Source: PALSA-1316 sp964499365 (GTDB lineage: Bacteria; Nitrospirota; Thermodesulfovibrionia; Thermodesulfovibrionales; UBA6898). From it: a stretch of DNA of 64,000 nt. The stretch is taken from positions 143,572 to 207,571 of the forward strand of contig CAZCKU010000006.1 in assembly GCA_964499365.1 (NCBI GenBank). Reading direction: 5' to 3'. Made by a program: the position numbers and the translations under genes. Each line of letters opens with the position of its first letter. Within the stretch, counting starts at the first letter, position 1. Under the pieces are notes generated by a model that saw only the letters and a list, made by a program, of their open reading frames with translations, ran no database searches and was not told the DNA's origin. Of the stretch, positions 7,989 through 16,048 are shown in pieces.

Positions 7989-9143
7989 TTATAGATTATT
8001 TTGAGTTTTTTGATCGGGAAGAAAGGGAAGGCAGGCAGCTACAAGATTCTGGGCAACTGCCGATACAACGGGGACAGCAACGGAGTTGCCGAACTGCTTA
8101 TATGCCTGGGTGTCCGAAACGGGTATTTTGAATTTGTCATCATAGCCCATAAGACGTGCACACTCACGGGGCGTCAGCCGACGGGGGTTCGAACCCGGGA
8201 CCTTGATAAGTATTTCGGAGCCGTCCTTGTAGTATCTGGCGCTTAGAGTTCGCGCAACGGAACTTCCGTCAAAGAGACCATACCCAAATCCGTTCCCTTT
8301 TTGCCTATGTTTTTCCGCATAGTCCTGAAGGTACTGCCAGAGTTTGTCGGAAAGAATATATTTCTCGTCAGCCTTCTTCTCCAGAATTCGACTCAGAGTA
8401 ACTTTCTTCTTCGGAGGCTCCGGGAAGGCAAACTCAGGCCTCTCCCCGAACACTTTGCGATCGAATCCGACAATGAAGAGTCTTTCGCGATGCTGAGGCA
8501 CGTAATGGGCAGCATCGATAACATCATAAAAAACGTGATACCCCAGCTCTTTCAGAGTGCCCTCGATTACTTTGAAAGTATTGCCTTTGTCATGACTCCT
8601 AAGGTTCTTGACATTTTCCAACATAAAGGCGCTAGAGCGCTTCGCTTCGAGTATCTCTGCTATTTTAAAGAATAACGTGCCTTGAGTTTTATCTTTGAAT
8701 CCATGCTCTCTGCCAAGGCTATTTTTCTTTGATACCCCGGCAATTGAAAATGGCTGGCAGGGGAAGCCCGCAGTTAGAATATCGTGATCGGGCACTTCAT
8801 TAGGTTCTATCTTATTAATATCGCCAAATGGCATCTCCCCAAAATTCTCAAAATATGTCTTCCGACACCAGCTGTCCCATTCGGACGAAAAAACGCACTG
8901 GCCGCCATGCTGTTCAAATGCCTGCCTAATGCCCCCGATTCCAGCGAACAGGTCTATGAATCTGAACTTATAATCCCTGTTTTCACGCGCTGGCTCCCTA
9001 TAGGCGAAATATAGCTGCTCATCTTCCGCTGCCCTCATCAGGGTACGTTCAATGAACTCCTGCAGGCTATAGCCATATTCTTTGGCTTTTTGCTGAAGCT
9101 TCTTGTGCGTCTTGGGATCAAGCTTTGTATGAATTTGCGCCAT
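7989..9143 (-). CDS. dcm: C5-cytosine DNA methyltransferase (Dcm type)
   Basis: A 384-residue enzyme that methylates cytosine C5 in the restriction cassette's target. Motif I is DLFAGIGG (64-71), the catalytic motif IV is GFPCQPFS (126-133, Cys129), motif VI is ENVKNL, motif VIII is QHRERLF and motif X is QFGNSVAVPV near the C-terminus. Before the catalytic domain lie about 55 residues with a ribbon-helix-helix appearance (IHTKLDPKTHKKLQQKAKEY), possibly a DNA-binding part that autoregulates the operon, as N-terminal arms do in some Dcm-like enzymes. It is first in the operon, with vsr and an MvaI-like nuclease downstream. Symbol used for family; exact site unknown. Confidence 0.92.
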   Translation of the reverse strand: MAQIHTKLDPKTHKKLQQKAKEYGYSLQEFIERTLMRAAEDEQLYFAYREPARENRDYKFRFIDLFAGIGGIRQAFEQHGGQCVFSSEWDSWCRKTYFENFGEMPFGDINKIEPNEVPDHDILTAGFPCQPFSIAGVSKKNSLGREHGFKDKTQGTLFFKIAEILEAKRSSAFMLENVKNLRSHDKGNTFKVIEGTLKELGYHVFYDVIDAAHYVPQHRERLFIVGFDRKVFGERPEFAFPEPPKKKVTLSRILEKKADEKYILSDKLWQYLQDYAEKHRQKGNGFGYGLFDGSSVARTLSARYYKDGSEILIKVPGSNPRRLTPRECARLMGYDDKFKIPVSDTQAYKQFGNSVAVPVVSAVAQNLVAACLPFLPDQKTQNNL

Positions 9144-9217
9144 TTATTCCTCTGGGGAAATAATATACCGAATTATACCCAGTGGGGCTGCGGTTTGTAA
9201 AGGCGCAGAACCTCATA

Positions 9218-9640
9218 CCTCTCCAGCGTCTCCTCCCCCGCTCAATCACTTCCATCCAAAAGCCACAACTCCCCCTCGCCCCCTCTTACCTTAAGCGGGG
9301 CAACCACCCACCCCCGCACCACCTGTCTCGCAGTATCTTCCTCCGCTTGGGTTAAGAGAGGGTTAAGGACGGTCTCTCTCCCCTTTGAAAATTCCAGGTC
9401 TGCGACCGAGGACGCGGGTGAAAAATTTTAGACTGTCCGAAGCCCCGGACCTGAAATAGAGTTCTTCCGCACGGGGCGAGTTTCTAAAATTTACCGCGTC
9501 CGACCAAAGCAGACCGTTAAGGAATTTTCCCCAAGCGCATGCGCGGGTAAATCAGATCTGTGGGTTCTTTCGGTTACCTTGCTTGGCCATCAAGAAAGGT
9601 GACTGGGGCCCGGGGCAACGCCCCACTACGGATAAAAAAC
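9218..9640. repeat. Dispersed repeat unit, copy A
   Basis: Fills most of the 496-base gap left of the ORF6N gene. It matches 10284-10692 over its length with small indels. The core is an imperfect inverted repeat, left arm 9411-9448 and right arm 9470-9502, sharing the blocks AAAATTTTAGA and TCTAAAATTT within GC-rich ends. A 44-base block at 9346-9389 recurs exactly at 11600-11643. The right end contains a GC-rich stem around GGGGCCCGGGGCAACGCCCC (9605-9625). No protein is supported; the overlapping open frames are composition artefacts. Confidence 0.8.
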
Positions 9641-10155
9641 TACTCCGCTTCCCTTTTAAACCCGATTTCCCGTTTTTTCTTCTCCGGAGGCTCCATCAAC
9701 TGCCTTATCGCATCAAAAACCATTTTGAACTGACTGTCGTATTTCCTCTCAAGTGCTGCCAGCTTGCGGGCCAGTTCCGCATTGGAGGCAAGCATCTGCC
9801 GAAGCTTCACGAATGTCCGCATAATAGCAATGTTAACCTGAACCGCTCTCGCGCTATTGAGAACACTGGAGAGCATGGCAACGCCCTGCTCAGTAAATAC
9901 AAACGGAAGATATCGCCTTCCACCATGTCCCGAACTTGAGGTCACAATTTGTGACCTCAAGTTCATAAACTCTTGATCGTTAAGCTGAAACATGAAATCT
10001 TCCGGAAAGCGCTCAATATTCCTCTTAACTGCCTGGAGCAGCACCTTGGTCTCAACCTCATAAAGCTCCGCGAGCCCGCTGTCGAGCATAACCTTATGGC
10101 CACGGACCACATATATCTTTCTTTCGATTGTTTCAACAGGTATTAATTCTTTCAT
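9640..10155 (-). CDS. ORF6N domain protein
   Basis: A 171-residue protein with the ORF6N DNA-binding domain (related to KilA-N of phages and large DNA viruses) in the first 90 residues: IERKIYVVRGHKVMLDSGLA, then LYEVETKVLLQAVKRN and RFPEDFMFQLNDQEF. A middle block, GRRYLPFVFTEQGVAMLSSV, is diagnostic of chromosomal ORF6N proteins. A helical C-terminus (about 110-160) looks coiled. Such genes are frequent in bacterial chromosomes near mobile or repeat regions; their function is unknown, possibly regulatory. It lies between two copies of a repeat unit, and the second copy carries the remnant of another ORF6N tail, implying local duplication. Confidence 0.88.
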   Translation of the reverse strand: MKELIPVETIERKIYVVRGHKVMLDSGLAELYEVETKVLLQAVKRNIERFPEDFMFQLNDQEFMNLRSQIVTSSSGHGGRRYLPFVFTEQGVAMLSSVLNSARAVQVNIAIMRTFVKLRQMLASNAELARKLAALERKYDSQFKMVFDAIRQLMEPPEKKKREIGFKREAE

Positions 10156-10283
10156 CGACCCCTCCGCATTTTATACTTAGTCCCCGTTCGCCCCACGATC
10201 CTGAGCATATTTTAGATCAAAAAGCACAGAAAAATCAGTGGCATTTTCCCCGGGTGCCGGAACGTCAGCGTCCGCAACCGCAC

Positions 10284-10692
10284 ACCTCCCCAGCATCTTT
10301 CTCCCCCGCTCAATCACCAGCCAAAATCCATAACTCCCCCTCGCCCCTTAAGTGGGGGAAAGATCCCGCAACTCCCCTCCCAGTTTCCAGGTGGTCGCAA
10401 TTTTGCGCCAACCTCTCCCTTCTGGCCGTAACGAGCAGGGGGACCGGGATAGATCTGTCATCCCCTTTGAAAATTCCAGTCTGCGACCGAGGACGCGGGT
10501 GAAAAATTTTAGACTGTCCGAAGCCCCGGATATGGAGTAGAGTACTTCCTCACGGGGCGAGTTTCTAAAATTTACCGCGTCCGACCAGAGCAGATCGTCA
10601 GGGATTTTCGGGGTGGCCTTCTTTCGGTTACCTTGCTTAGCCATCAAGAAAGGTGACTGGGGCCCGGGGCAACGCCCCGATACTGATAAAGA
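10284..10692. repeat. Dispersed repeat unit, copy B
   Basis: Second copy of the unit at 9218-9640, same orientation, offset about 1,081 bases. Its inverted-repeat arms are 10492-10529 and 10551-10583. Flanking matches include the CCCCCGCTCAATCAC block near 10301 and CCATCAAGAAAGGTGACTGG near 10642. The unit accounts for most of the 620-base gap between the ORF6N gene and the broken DUF3368 gene. I see no coding sequence in it. Confidence 0.8.
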
Positions 10693-10767
10693 CTATTCTT
10701 CGTCCCTCTTGAACTCTATCTCCCGCTTTTTTACTTCCGGGGGATCATCACTAGGGAGGATAACACC
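10693..10767 (-). pseudogene. Remnant of a second ORF6N gene (3' end only)
   Basis: Directly after copy B of the repeat, the minus strand reads PPEVKKREIEFKRDEE followed by a stop. This is nearly the same as the C-terminus of the intact ORF6N protein (PPEKKKREIGFKREAE), and the distance to the repeat matches. Nothing upstream continues the ORF6N frame, because the DUF3368 gene begins to be read 10 bases away. It appears to be the tail of a duplicated gene whose body was replaced. Confidence 0.65.
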
Positions 10768-10777
10768 GGGGTTCAAA

Positions 10778-11269
10778 TTACAGCTCACCGGCCTTAAGGC
10801 ATACTTCCTTTATAAAATCCTGTGACAGCCACAGGCCGGCATTTTGAAGTTTTGCTAGACAGTCTTTTACAGAGGAGATGATCCCCCTTCTCTTCGCAAG
10901 AAGGATAACGCCGACAGTTCCCGTACAACGACAGCCAAGCGTTACAGGACATTTTCGAGCCTCCCGGTCGTCTATGACTGCCCAGCATTCAGAATGCTTC
11001 AATGCATGAGATAACACCGCGCTTTCACCTTCGCCCAGATCCCAGGATATGACAGATGCCGGGATCACAATATCGCTTGCTATTTTCACACGCTGATGAG
11101 CGAAGAACGGTCGGCAGACCCGTTATATGTCCTCTTTTGCGGTGATCTCTTTATGAACTGCCGCGGGCACGATAATGTCGGTAAATAATGCCAGAAGAAT
11201 TTCTGAGAGTTCGCTTTTGAAGAGGCAGATAAGCGGAGATGCGTTGACTGCAACGCGCTCAATCCGCAT
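10778..11269 (-). pseudogene. DUF3368 (PIN-like) toxin gene interrupted by a stop codon
   Basis: From an ATG at 11269, overlapping the antitoxin gene by 11 bases, the frame reads VAVNASPLICLFKSELSEIL and runs through KEITAKED before an in-frame TAA near 11124-11129. The same frame then resumes with KIASDIVIPASVISWDLG and the family core GESAVLSHALKHSE, AVIDDREARKC and TVGVILLAKRRGII. Total length (163 codons) suits DUF3368. The segment around the stop is poorly conserved, so a pair of compensating frameshifts is possible. The C-terminal 103 residues could only be made by re-initiation at a GTG. DUF3368 proteins are PIN-related putative RNase toxins. The break should inactivate it unless the stop is an assembly error. 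Confidence 0.75.
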
Positions 11270-11516
11270 TGCTAAGTTCTTTTTCTATTTCTTCAGCTGA
11301 GTATTGAAAAGGCGACACTTTAAACCGCGATAAAGAAAGTATGAAATCAGCTCGGTTGAGTCCCGCTATCTCCGCAGCCTTCTCCTGTGAAATCATCCCG
11401 AGTTCGTACCACTTGACCGCAGCGGCAAGGCGCAGTTCATTTGTAAATTCGGTTGGGTCTTTGCGAAGGGCTGAAAATGCCCCTTCAGGCATATCAAGTT
11501 TTAATGCTACAGACAT
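11259..11516 (-). CDS. UPF0175 family antitoxin
   Basis: An 85-residue protein of the UPF0175 family, the usual antitoxin and DNA-binding partner of DUF3368 toxins. Characteristic features are RLAAAVKWYELGMISQEKAA (about 30-49) followed by the helix-turn-helix-like EIAGLNRADFILSLSRFKVS. I chose the ATG at 11516 because GGGGAG sits 5 bases upstream; an earlier in-frame ATG adds 18 residues of implausible composition. The gene overlaps the disrupted toxin gene by 11 bases. Confidence 0.85.
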   Translation of the reverse strand: MSVALKLDMPEGAFSALRKDPTEFTNELRLAAAVKWYELGMISQEKAAEIAGLNRADFILSLSRFKVSPFQYSAEEIEKELSNAD

Positions 11517-11599
11517 ATAATCTCCCCGGCCGTCCCCGGCCTTTATGCTCATAGTATAGCAAATATCCATATATCCGCCACCAGGCCTTTCTGCGCCCT

Positions 11600-11665
11600 C
11601 TTGGGTTAAGAGAGGGTTAAGGACGGTCTCTCTCCCCTTTGAATATTCCAGGGCTGCGACCGGAG
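11600..11665. repeat. Partial repeat copy C
   Basis: Bases 11600-11643 are identical to 9346-9389 (beginning CTTGGGTTAAGAGAGGGTTA). Weaker similarity continues through the CCAG-GCTGCGACC block. The inverted-repeat core seen in copies A and B is missing here, so this is a truncated member of the same family. Confidence 0.7.
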
Positions 11666-11699
11666 CGCCGGATCCGGGAGGCCGTTCTTCCGGGGAGGA

Positions 11700-11951
11700 T
11701 TACAGGCCCAGCGCCTCTCGTATCTCCTGTTCCCTGAACCCGAGGATCACCCTGTCGCCGATAAGAATCGTCGGGAAACTGCAGTTCGCATTGACCTTCC
11801 TGATTTCATCGAGCACGGCCTCCCGTTCCTTCCCGGTAAGGAGATCGACATCCTGATATTCATATCGCACCTTGCAGTCATCAAGAAGCTTTTTGGCATT
11901 TTTGCAGTGGACACAGGTACTCAGGGTGTACATCTTCACATTCGGCTGCAT
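11700..11951 (-). CDS. Glutaredoxin-like thiol-disulfide protein
   Basis: An 83-residue single-domain glutaredoxin/NrdH-like protein. The redox motif CVHC lies near the N-terminus in YTLSTCVHCKNAKKLLDD. The cis-proline segment CSFPTILIGDRVILGF follows at about 55-70, then a short C-terminal helix. It probably reduces cytosolic disulfides; partner unknown. I placed the start at the ATG at 11951, behind GGAGGG; a longer reading adds 20 residues with no support. Confidence 0.85.
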   Translation of the reverse strand: MQPNVKMYTLSTCVHCKNAKKLLDDCKVRYEYQDVDLLTGKEREAVLDEIRKVNANCSFPTILIGDRVILGFREQEIREALGL

Positions 11952-12154
11952 ATTCCCTCCGGACATACCGTCCATAAGATTTATCAGGGGTCGATACCCC
12001 TTCCCACTCATTATACCCCTTCACCCCCCTTTTTCCCCGATGCTCTTCCGATATTTTAGAACAGGAGGGCAGGGAGGGGTTGCCCATTGCCAATCTCCCT
12101 GATGCATGATAGAATCGCAGAAAAGGGCCAGGGAAGGGGGATTTCAAGATCTTC

Positions 12155-12535
12155 ATGACGAATCGGGGTGCTGCTGCCATCATAATGCTCGTCTCTCTCC
12201 TGGCATCGCCAGTCTTCTGCCTTGCTGCCGACAACAGCGATGCTGCCCTTCACGCAGGCCTGTCGGCGGTCTTCGGAGCTGCTGGAGAGACCTTCCTGCA
12301 TTACCATACAAAACTTGAGGCCCCGGGCAGGGTACTCCTCGGCACGCTTGCCGGAAGCCTCCCCGGGCTGGCAAAGGAGCTGGCAGACAACAGGTTCAGC
12401 GGGTCCGATATGGCGGCTGATCTGGCCGGAGCGCTTCTGGGGGCCCTCGCAGCCAATTTCGTGAACAGCAGGCTGACGGTCGGCATCACTCGTCAGGCAA
12501 ACACCACCATGGTTATGCTGACCTACAGCTACTGA
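12155..12535 (+). CDS. Exported or membrane-associated protein of unknown function
   Basis: A 126-residue protein with a likely signal peptide (IIMLVSLLASPVFCLAAD, cleavage after about residue 25). The rest has alternating small hydrophobic and glycine-rich segments (LAGALLGALAANFVNSRL) and may contain two weak membrane helices. The layout resembles small YfiM-like periplasmic or membrane proteins, but I cannot assign it. It stands alone between a minus-strand glutaredoxin and a minus-strand tRNA. Confidence 0.6.
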   Translation: MTNRGAAAIIMLVSLLASPVFCLAADNSDAALHAGLSAVFGAAGETFLHYHTKLEAPGRVLLGTLAGSLPGLAKELADNRFSGSDMAADLAGALLGALAANFVNSRLTVGITRQANTTMVMLTYSY

Positions 12536-12566
12536 GGATACACAGGAAATAAAGGAAGTAAATTAA

Positions 12567-12642
<76 letters not shown>

Positions 12643-12767
12643 ACAGGAGGTTATAAAATAACACATTGCATCAGGTGATGACAAGATTCGGTGCTTACGC
12701 AGTGCTTATACACCGCTTTCGCGGGGCTGATGCTGTGCTGAGTCCGGGGCTGTTCCTGGCCGGACCT

Positions 12768-13142
12768 TTAGAGCAGCGGCATTCCGGATATGACAGACAG
12801 CTCCCATGTATTCTTCTGGCGGTCCTTCTCCCTGACCTTGATCCGCGCGTTTTTATAGGTCACGATCTGGCCCTTTCTCAGTCCGGTGAGCGCCATGGTA
12901 TTCTCCGTGGCCTCCAGGGTTACTGCCTTGATCACAACCGTATACGACGGCCGGGCCATATAGACCTGCGTATTCAGCCCTCCCTCCCTGATCTCTCCTA
13001 TCTCGAGCGAGCGGATCACGAGGTGCCTTTCAGCCAGGTATCTGTCCATGACCTCCCTGACCGCCTCTTCTGACGGTGTCTCCCGACAGCCCGCGACGAT
13101 CAAAAGAAGAAGAAAACTGCATATCAGGCCATAGTATCTCAT
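12768..13142 (-). CDS. Putative lipoprotein of unknown function
   Basis: A 124-residue protein starting with a lipoprotein signal: a hydrophobic core (ICSFLLLLIVAGC) ending in the lipobox L-I-V-A-G-C, so lipidation is expected on Cys19. The mature part is mixed alpha/beta and basic at the C-terminal half (GLRKGQIVTYKNARIKVREK). I do not recognise the family. It is a single gene on the minus strand between tRNA-Ala and the yraN pair. Confidence 0.75.
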   Translation of the reverse strand: MRYYGLICSFLLLLIVAGCRETPSEEAVREVMDRYLAERHLVIRSLEIGEIREGGLNTQVYMARPSYTVVIKAVTLEATENTMALTGLRKGQIVTYKNARIKVREKDRQKNTWELSVISGMPLL

Positions 13143-13283
13143 GCGTGCAGACCCCTTGTTTTCAATGGTTTATTCATACGGTCCACGACAATGCGGCCGT
13201 CACTAACCATAGTATAGCCGCGATCCCCGGATCTGTGAAGCGTTTTCATCCTGCTGCAGCCGGAGCTGGTCTCAGCATGCAGC

Positions 13284-13625
13284 TCAGAACGCGTCGATTA
13301 TATGCTCGATCCTGCTCTGGCCGTCCTCGATATTGATGCTCAGGACATCGAACCTGACCGGGATCTCCCTCTTTTTCTGCTTCATATAGTAGAGCGCGAC
13401 CTTGCGTATCTTCTCCTGCTTCCGCGGAGTGACCGCCTCGAACGGATGGCCGTAGGCAGAACCGGAGCGTGATTTCACCTCGACAAACACCGTCGTGCCC
13501 TTCTCCAGCGCAATGATGTCCACTTCGCCGAAAACCGTCTTATAGTTTGTCGCCAGGATGCTGTATCCGGCCTTCTCGAGAAAGGCAAGGGCTGCGGCCT
13601 CCCCCTGTCTGCCGAGGATATTCAT
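13284..13625 (-). CDS. YraN/UPF0102 family putative nuclease
   Basis: A 113-residue protein of the UPF0102 family, a restriction-endonuclease-like (PD-(D/E)XK) fold linked to Holliday-junction-type nuclease folds; its cellular role is not settled. Signature blocks are GRQGEAAALAFLEKAGYSIL (5-24), NYKTVFGEVDIIALEKGTTV with the E-V-D catalytic residues, and FVEVKSRSGSAYGHP containing the E-V-K. Full length for the family. It overlaps the upstream Toprim gene by 4 bases. Confidence 0.92.
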   Translation of the reverse strand: MNILGRQGEAAALAFLEKAGYSILATNYKTVFGEVDIIALEKGTTVFVEVKSRSGSAYGHPFEAVTPRKQEKIRKVALYYMKQKKREIPVRFDVLSINIEDGQSRIEHIIDAF

Positions 13626-14056
13626 CCTGGTACTCCCGGCAAAGGACCTTCAAGCCGCGCCAGAAGCTTCGGTATCCCCTCGATATCCCTGACATCTTTC
13701 TGGCAGAGCATCTTGAGCATACCCCGCACCGGGCTGAAGTCCTCGATATGGCCCCTGAGCTTATCGGAAAGCGAGCTGTGGAGCATCTCCCCCTTGTCGT
13801 CCCAGTCTGTCAGCAGGACAACCCTCGGGTATTTCTCGGCAATATCCTCGCAGAATTCATAGACCGTTGCACCCCGGTGGAGGGTGATGATCTCTCCGGC
13901 CAGACCCAGTTTCCTCAGCGCGGCGACGTCGTTCTTCCCCTCGACGATCACGGGGATTGATCTGTTGATCTCGGCCAGAGCCTCAAGCACCTCCCTGAGC
14001 CGCTCGGCCCTTTCAAGGTCTTCACCAGAGGGCATTTTTCTGTCAGTATTCAGCAT
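13622..14056 (-). CDS. Toprim domain protein
   Basis: A protein of about 144 residues with a Toprim fold, the metal-binding domain shared by topoisomerases, primases and RNase M5-like nucleases. The conserved glutamate is in PVIVEGKNDVAALRKLG and the D-x-D is in VVLLTDWDDKG. The C-terminal part (GHIEDFSPVRGMLKMLCQKD) is small and helical. Stand-alone Toprim proteins of this size are found in archaea and some bacteria, possibly acting on RNA or DNA ends. The start is uncertain: ATGs at 14119, 14056 and 14035 are in frame and none has a good ribosome binding site. Coupled to yraN by a 4-base overlap. Confidence 0.8.
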   Translation of the reverse strand: MLNTDRKMPSGEDLERAERLREVLEALAEINRSIPVIVEGKNDVAALRKLGLAGEIITLHRGATVYEFCEDIAEKYPRVVLLTDWDDKGEMLHSSLSDKLRGHIEDFSPVRGMLKMLCQKDVRDIEGIPKLLARLEGPLPGVPG

Positions 14057-14169
14057 AACGTGAAAATCAGACCCGGGACACTGCTCAATTCTTAATGTTA
14101 CTGTTGAATAATAAAACAAAACCCATTGGAATATCTACGAAAGCCATTTGTTCGCGGTTATTTGATTTG

Positions 14170-14198
14170 TTGACAATACCTATATTTTCATATATTTT
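14170..14198 (+). promoter_or_regulatory. Sigma-70-like promoter for the pilus operon
   Basis: TTGACA at 14170-14175, a 17-base spacer and TATTTT at 14193-14198. The expected transcription start falls at or next to the pilB ATG (14205), and no Shine-Dalgarno sequence lies between, which suggests a leaderless or near-leaderless mRNA. Confidence 0.6.
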
Positions 14199-14204
14199 AT
14201 TCCT

Positions 14205-16037
14205 ATGGCGGTTAAACTAGGGCAATTACTGATTGCCTCCAGCATCATCTCTGAAGAACAACTCAAACAGGCGTTAAACACCCAAAGAAAAGAGGGGGGG
14301 AGGCTCGGCACCAACCTCGTAAAACTGGGGTTTCTGACCGAGGATAAACTTGTCGCCTTTCTGAGCAAACAATACGGCGTCCCTTCCATAAACCTGGCAG
14401 ACTACAAGATCGACCCCGGCGTGCTGAAGCTGATACCTGCTGAGATGGCAAAGAAATATCTGATCATGCCGATCGCAAGGGTCGGCGCAACGCTGACGGT
14501 CGCGATGGCCGACCCTTCGAACGTCTTTGCGATCGACGACGTCAAGTTCATGACCGGCTATAATGTCGAGGTGGTTGTCTCGAGCGAATCGGCGATCATC
14601 GGAGCGATCAGCAACTATTACCTCGGCAGGGGGGACGGCATGCTGGCAACCTCCTCGTCGACCGCTGCTGCAACGACGGCATCGATGCAGATTCAGGCGA
14701 AGGACTATACCCTGTCTGATGATGATCTGTCCGATGCAGGAAGCGGCATAGGGTCTTTTGAAGAGTCACCGAGTGTCAATGTTGATGACTTCGACAAGAT
14801 CGTCGGCAGTGCGCTCGACAATGTCGACATCCTGGAGGAAAAGGAAGACTCCGAGCTCGTCAGGGAAGTTGAAGCCCCCATCGTCAAGCTCGTCAACGGC
14901 ATATTCGTCAACGCCCTCAAGCAGGGCGCAAGCGACATCCATATTGAACCGTACGAGCAGTCCCTGAGAGTCAGGTACCGCGTCGACGGTGTCATGTATA
15001 CGGTCATGAACCTCCCGACAAAGATCAAGGCAGCTCTTACCTCCAGGGTAAAGATCATGTCGAAGCTGGACATAGCCGAGCGCCGGCTTCCCCAAGACGG
15101 CAGAATCAAGCTGAAGCTCGGCAAGAAGCGCGAAATCGACTTCCGCGTCTCGGTCCTGCCCTGTCTTTTCGGCGAAAAAACAGTCCTCCGGCTCCTGGAC
15201 AAGGCGAATCTGCAGGTCGACCTGACCAAGCTGGGCTTTGAACAGACAGCGCTGGACGATTTTATGGAGGCCCTGAACAAGCCCTATGGCATGCTGCTCG
15301 TCACCGGTCCGACAGGAAGCGGAAAGACAACGACACTCTACTCGGCACTTAACCACCTGAACAAACCCGACACGAATATCATGACGGCTGAAGACCCTGT
15401 TGAGTTCAATTTCATGGGAATCAACCAGGTCCAGGTCAAGGAAGAGATCGGGCTGACCTTCGCCGCCGCCCTCAGATCGTTCCTGCGGCAGGACCCTGAT
15501 ATCATCATGGTCGGGGAGATCCGGGACTTTGAGACCGCTGAAATAGGGGTCAAGGCCGCTCTCACCGGCCATCTGGTGCTCAGCACCCTGCATACGAACG
15601 ATGCGCCGGGAACGATCAGCCGTCTGCTGAACATGGGCATCGAACCTTTCCTGGTCTCTTCGTCGGTCATCCTGATCCTAGCGCAGAGACTTGCGCGGAG
15701 GATATGCACGAAATGCAAGGAAGAGGAGAAGTTCCCTGTTGCTGCGCTGGTCCGGGCCGGGTTTTCCGAGGAAGAGGCCAAAACCGCCGTCTGCTATAAG
15801 GGCAAGGGCTGCAGTGCATGCAACGGTACGGGGTATAAGGGACGAGTTGCCCTGTATGAGGTCATGCTGATCAAGGACGAACTCAAGGAGCTTATTCTGG
15901 AGGGCGCGTCAACATCTGAAATCAAGAAGGCAGCCATACGTCTTGGGATGAAGACCCTGCGGATGAGCGGAATCACGAAGGTCGCCGAGGGCGTCACCAC
16001 TATTGAAGAAGTCCTCAGGGTAACGTTTGGGGATTAA
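14205..16037 (+). CDS. pilB: Type IV pilus assembly ATPase PilB
   Basis: A 610-residue hexameric extension motor that powers pilin addition from the cytoplasmic side. The N-terminal MshEN domain (about 1-150, LGQLLIASSIISEEQLKQAL) is a possible cyclic-di-GMP binding module. The ATPase domain carries Walker A GPTGSGKTTTLYS (about 366), the Asp box, and Walker B around DIIMVGEIRD. A tetracysteine zinc site spans CTKCKEEEK to CSACNGTGYKG (about 505-545), which marks PilB/GspE rather than PilT. Family length is normal. First gene of pilB-pilT-pilC-pilS-pilR. The start is fixed by the conserved N-terminus although no ribosome binding site is seen. Confidence 0.95.
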   Translation: MAVKLGQLLIASSIISEEQLKQALNTQRKEGGRLGTNLVKLGFLTEDKLVAFLSKQYGVPSINLADYKIDPGVLKLIPAEMAKKYLIMPIARVGATLTVAMADPSNVFAIDDVKFMTGYNVEVVVSSESAIIGAISNYYLGRGDGMLATSSSTAAATTASMQIQAKDYTLSDDDLSDAGSGIGSFEESPSVNVDDFDKIVGSALDNVDILEEKEDSELVREVEAPIVKLVNGIFVNALKQGASDIHIEPYEQSLRVRYRVDGVMYTVMNLPTKIKAALTSRVKIMSKLDIAERRLPQDGRIKLKLGKKREIDFRVSVLPCLFGEKTVLRLLDKANLQVDLTKLGFEQTALDDFMEALNKPYGMLLVTGPTGSGKTTTLYSALNHLNKPDTNIMTAEDPVEFNFMGINQVQVKEEIGLTFAAALRSFLRQDPDIIMVGEIRDFETAEIGVKAALTGHLVLSTLHTNDAPGTISRLLNMGIEPFLVSSSVILILAQRLARRICTKCKEEEKFPVAALVRAGFSEEEAKTAVCYKGKGCSACNGTGYKGRVALYEVMLIKDELKELILEGASTSEIKKAAIRLGMKTLRMSGITKVAEGVTTIEEVLRVTFGD

Positions 16038-16048
16038 AGGAGATACTG

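Noticed and set aside
9346..11643. CRISPR array from the recurring repeats
   Set aside because: Copies are few, long, unevenly spaced and not separated by uniform spacers; no cas genes are present.
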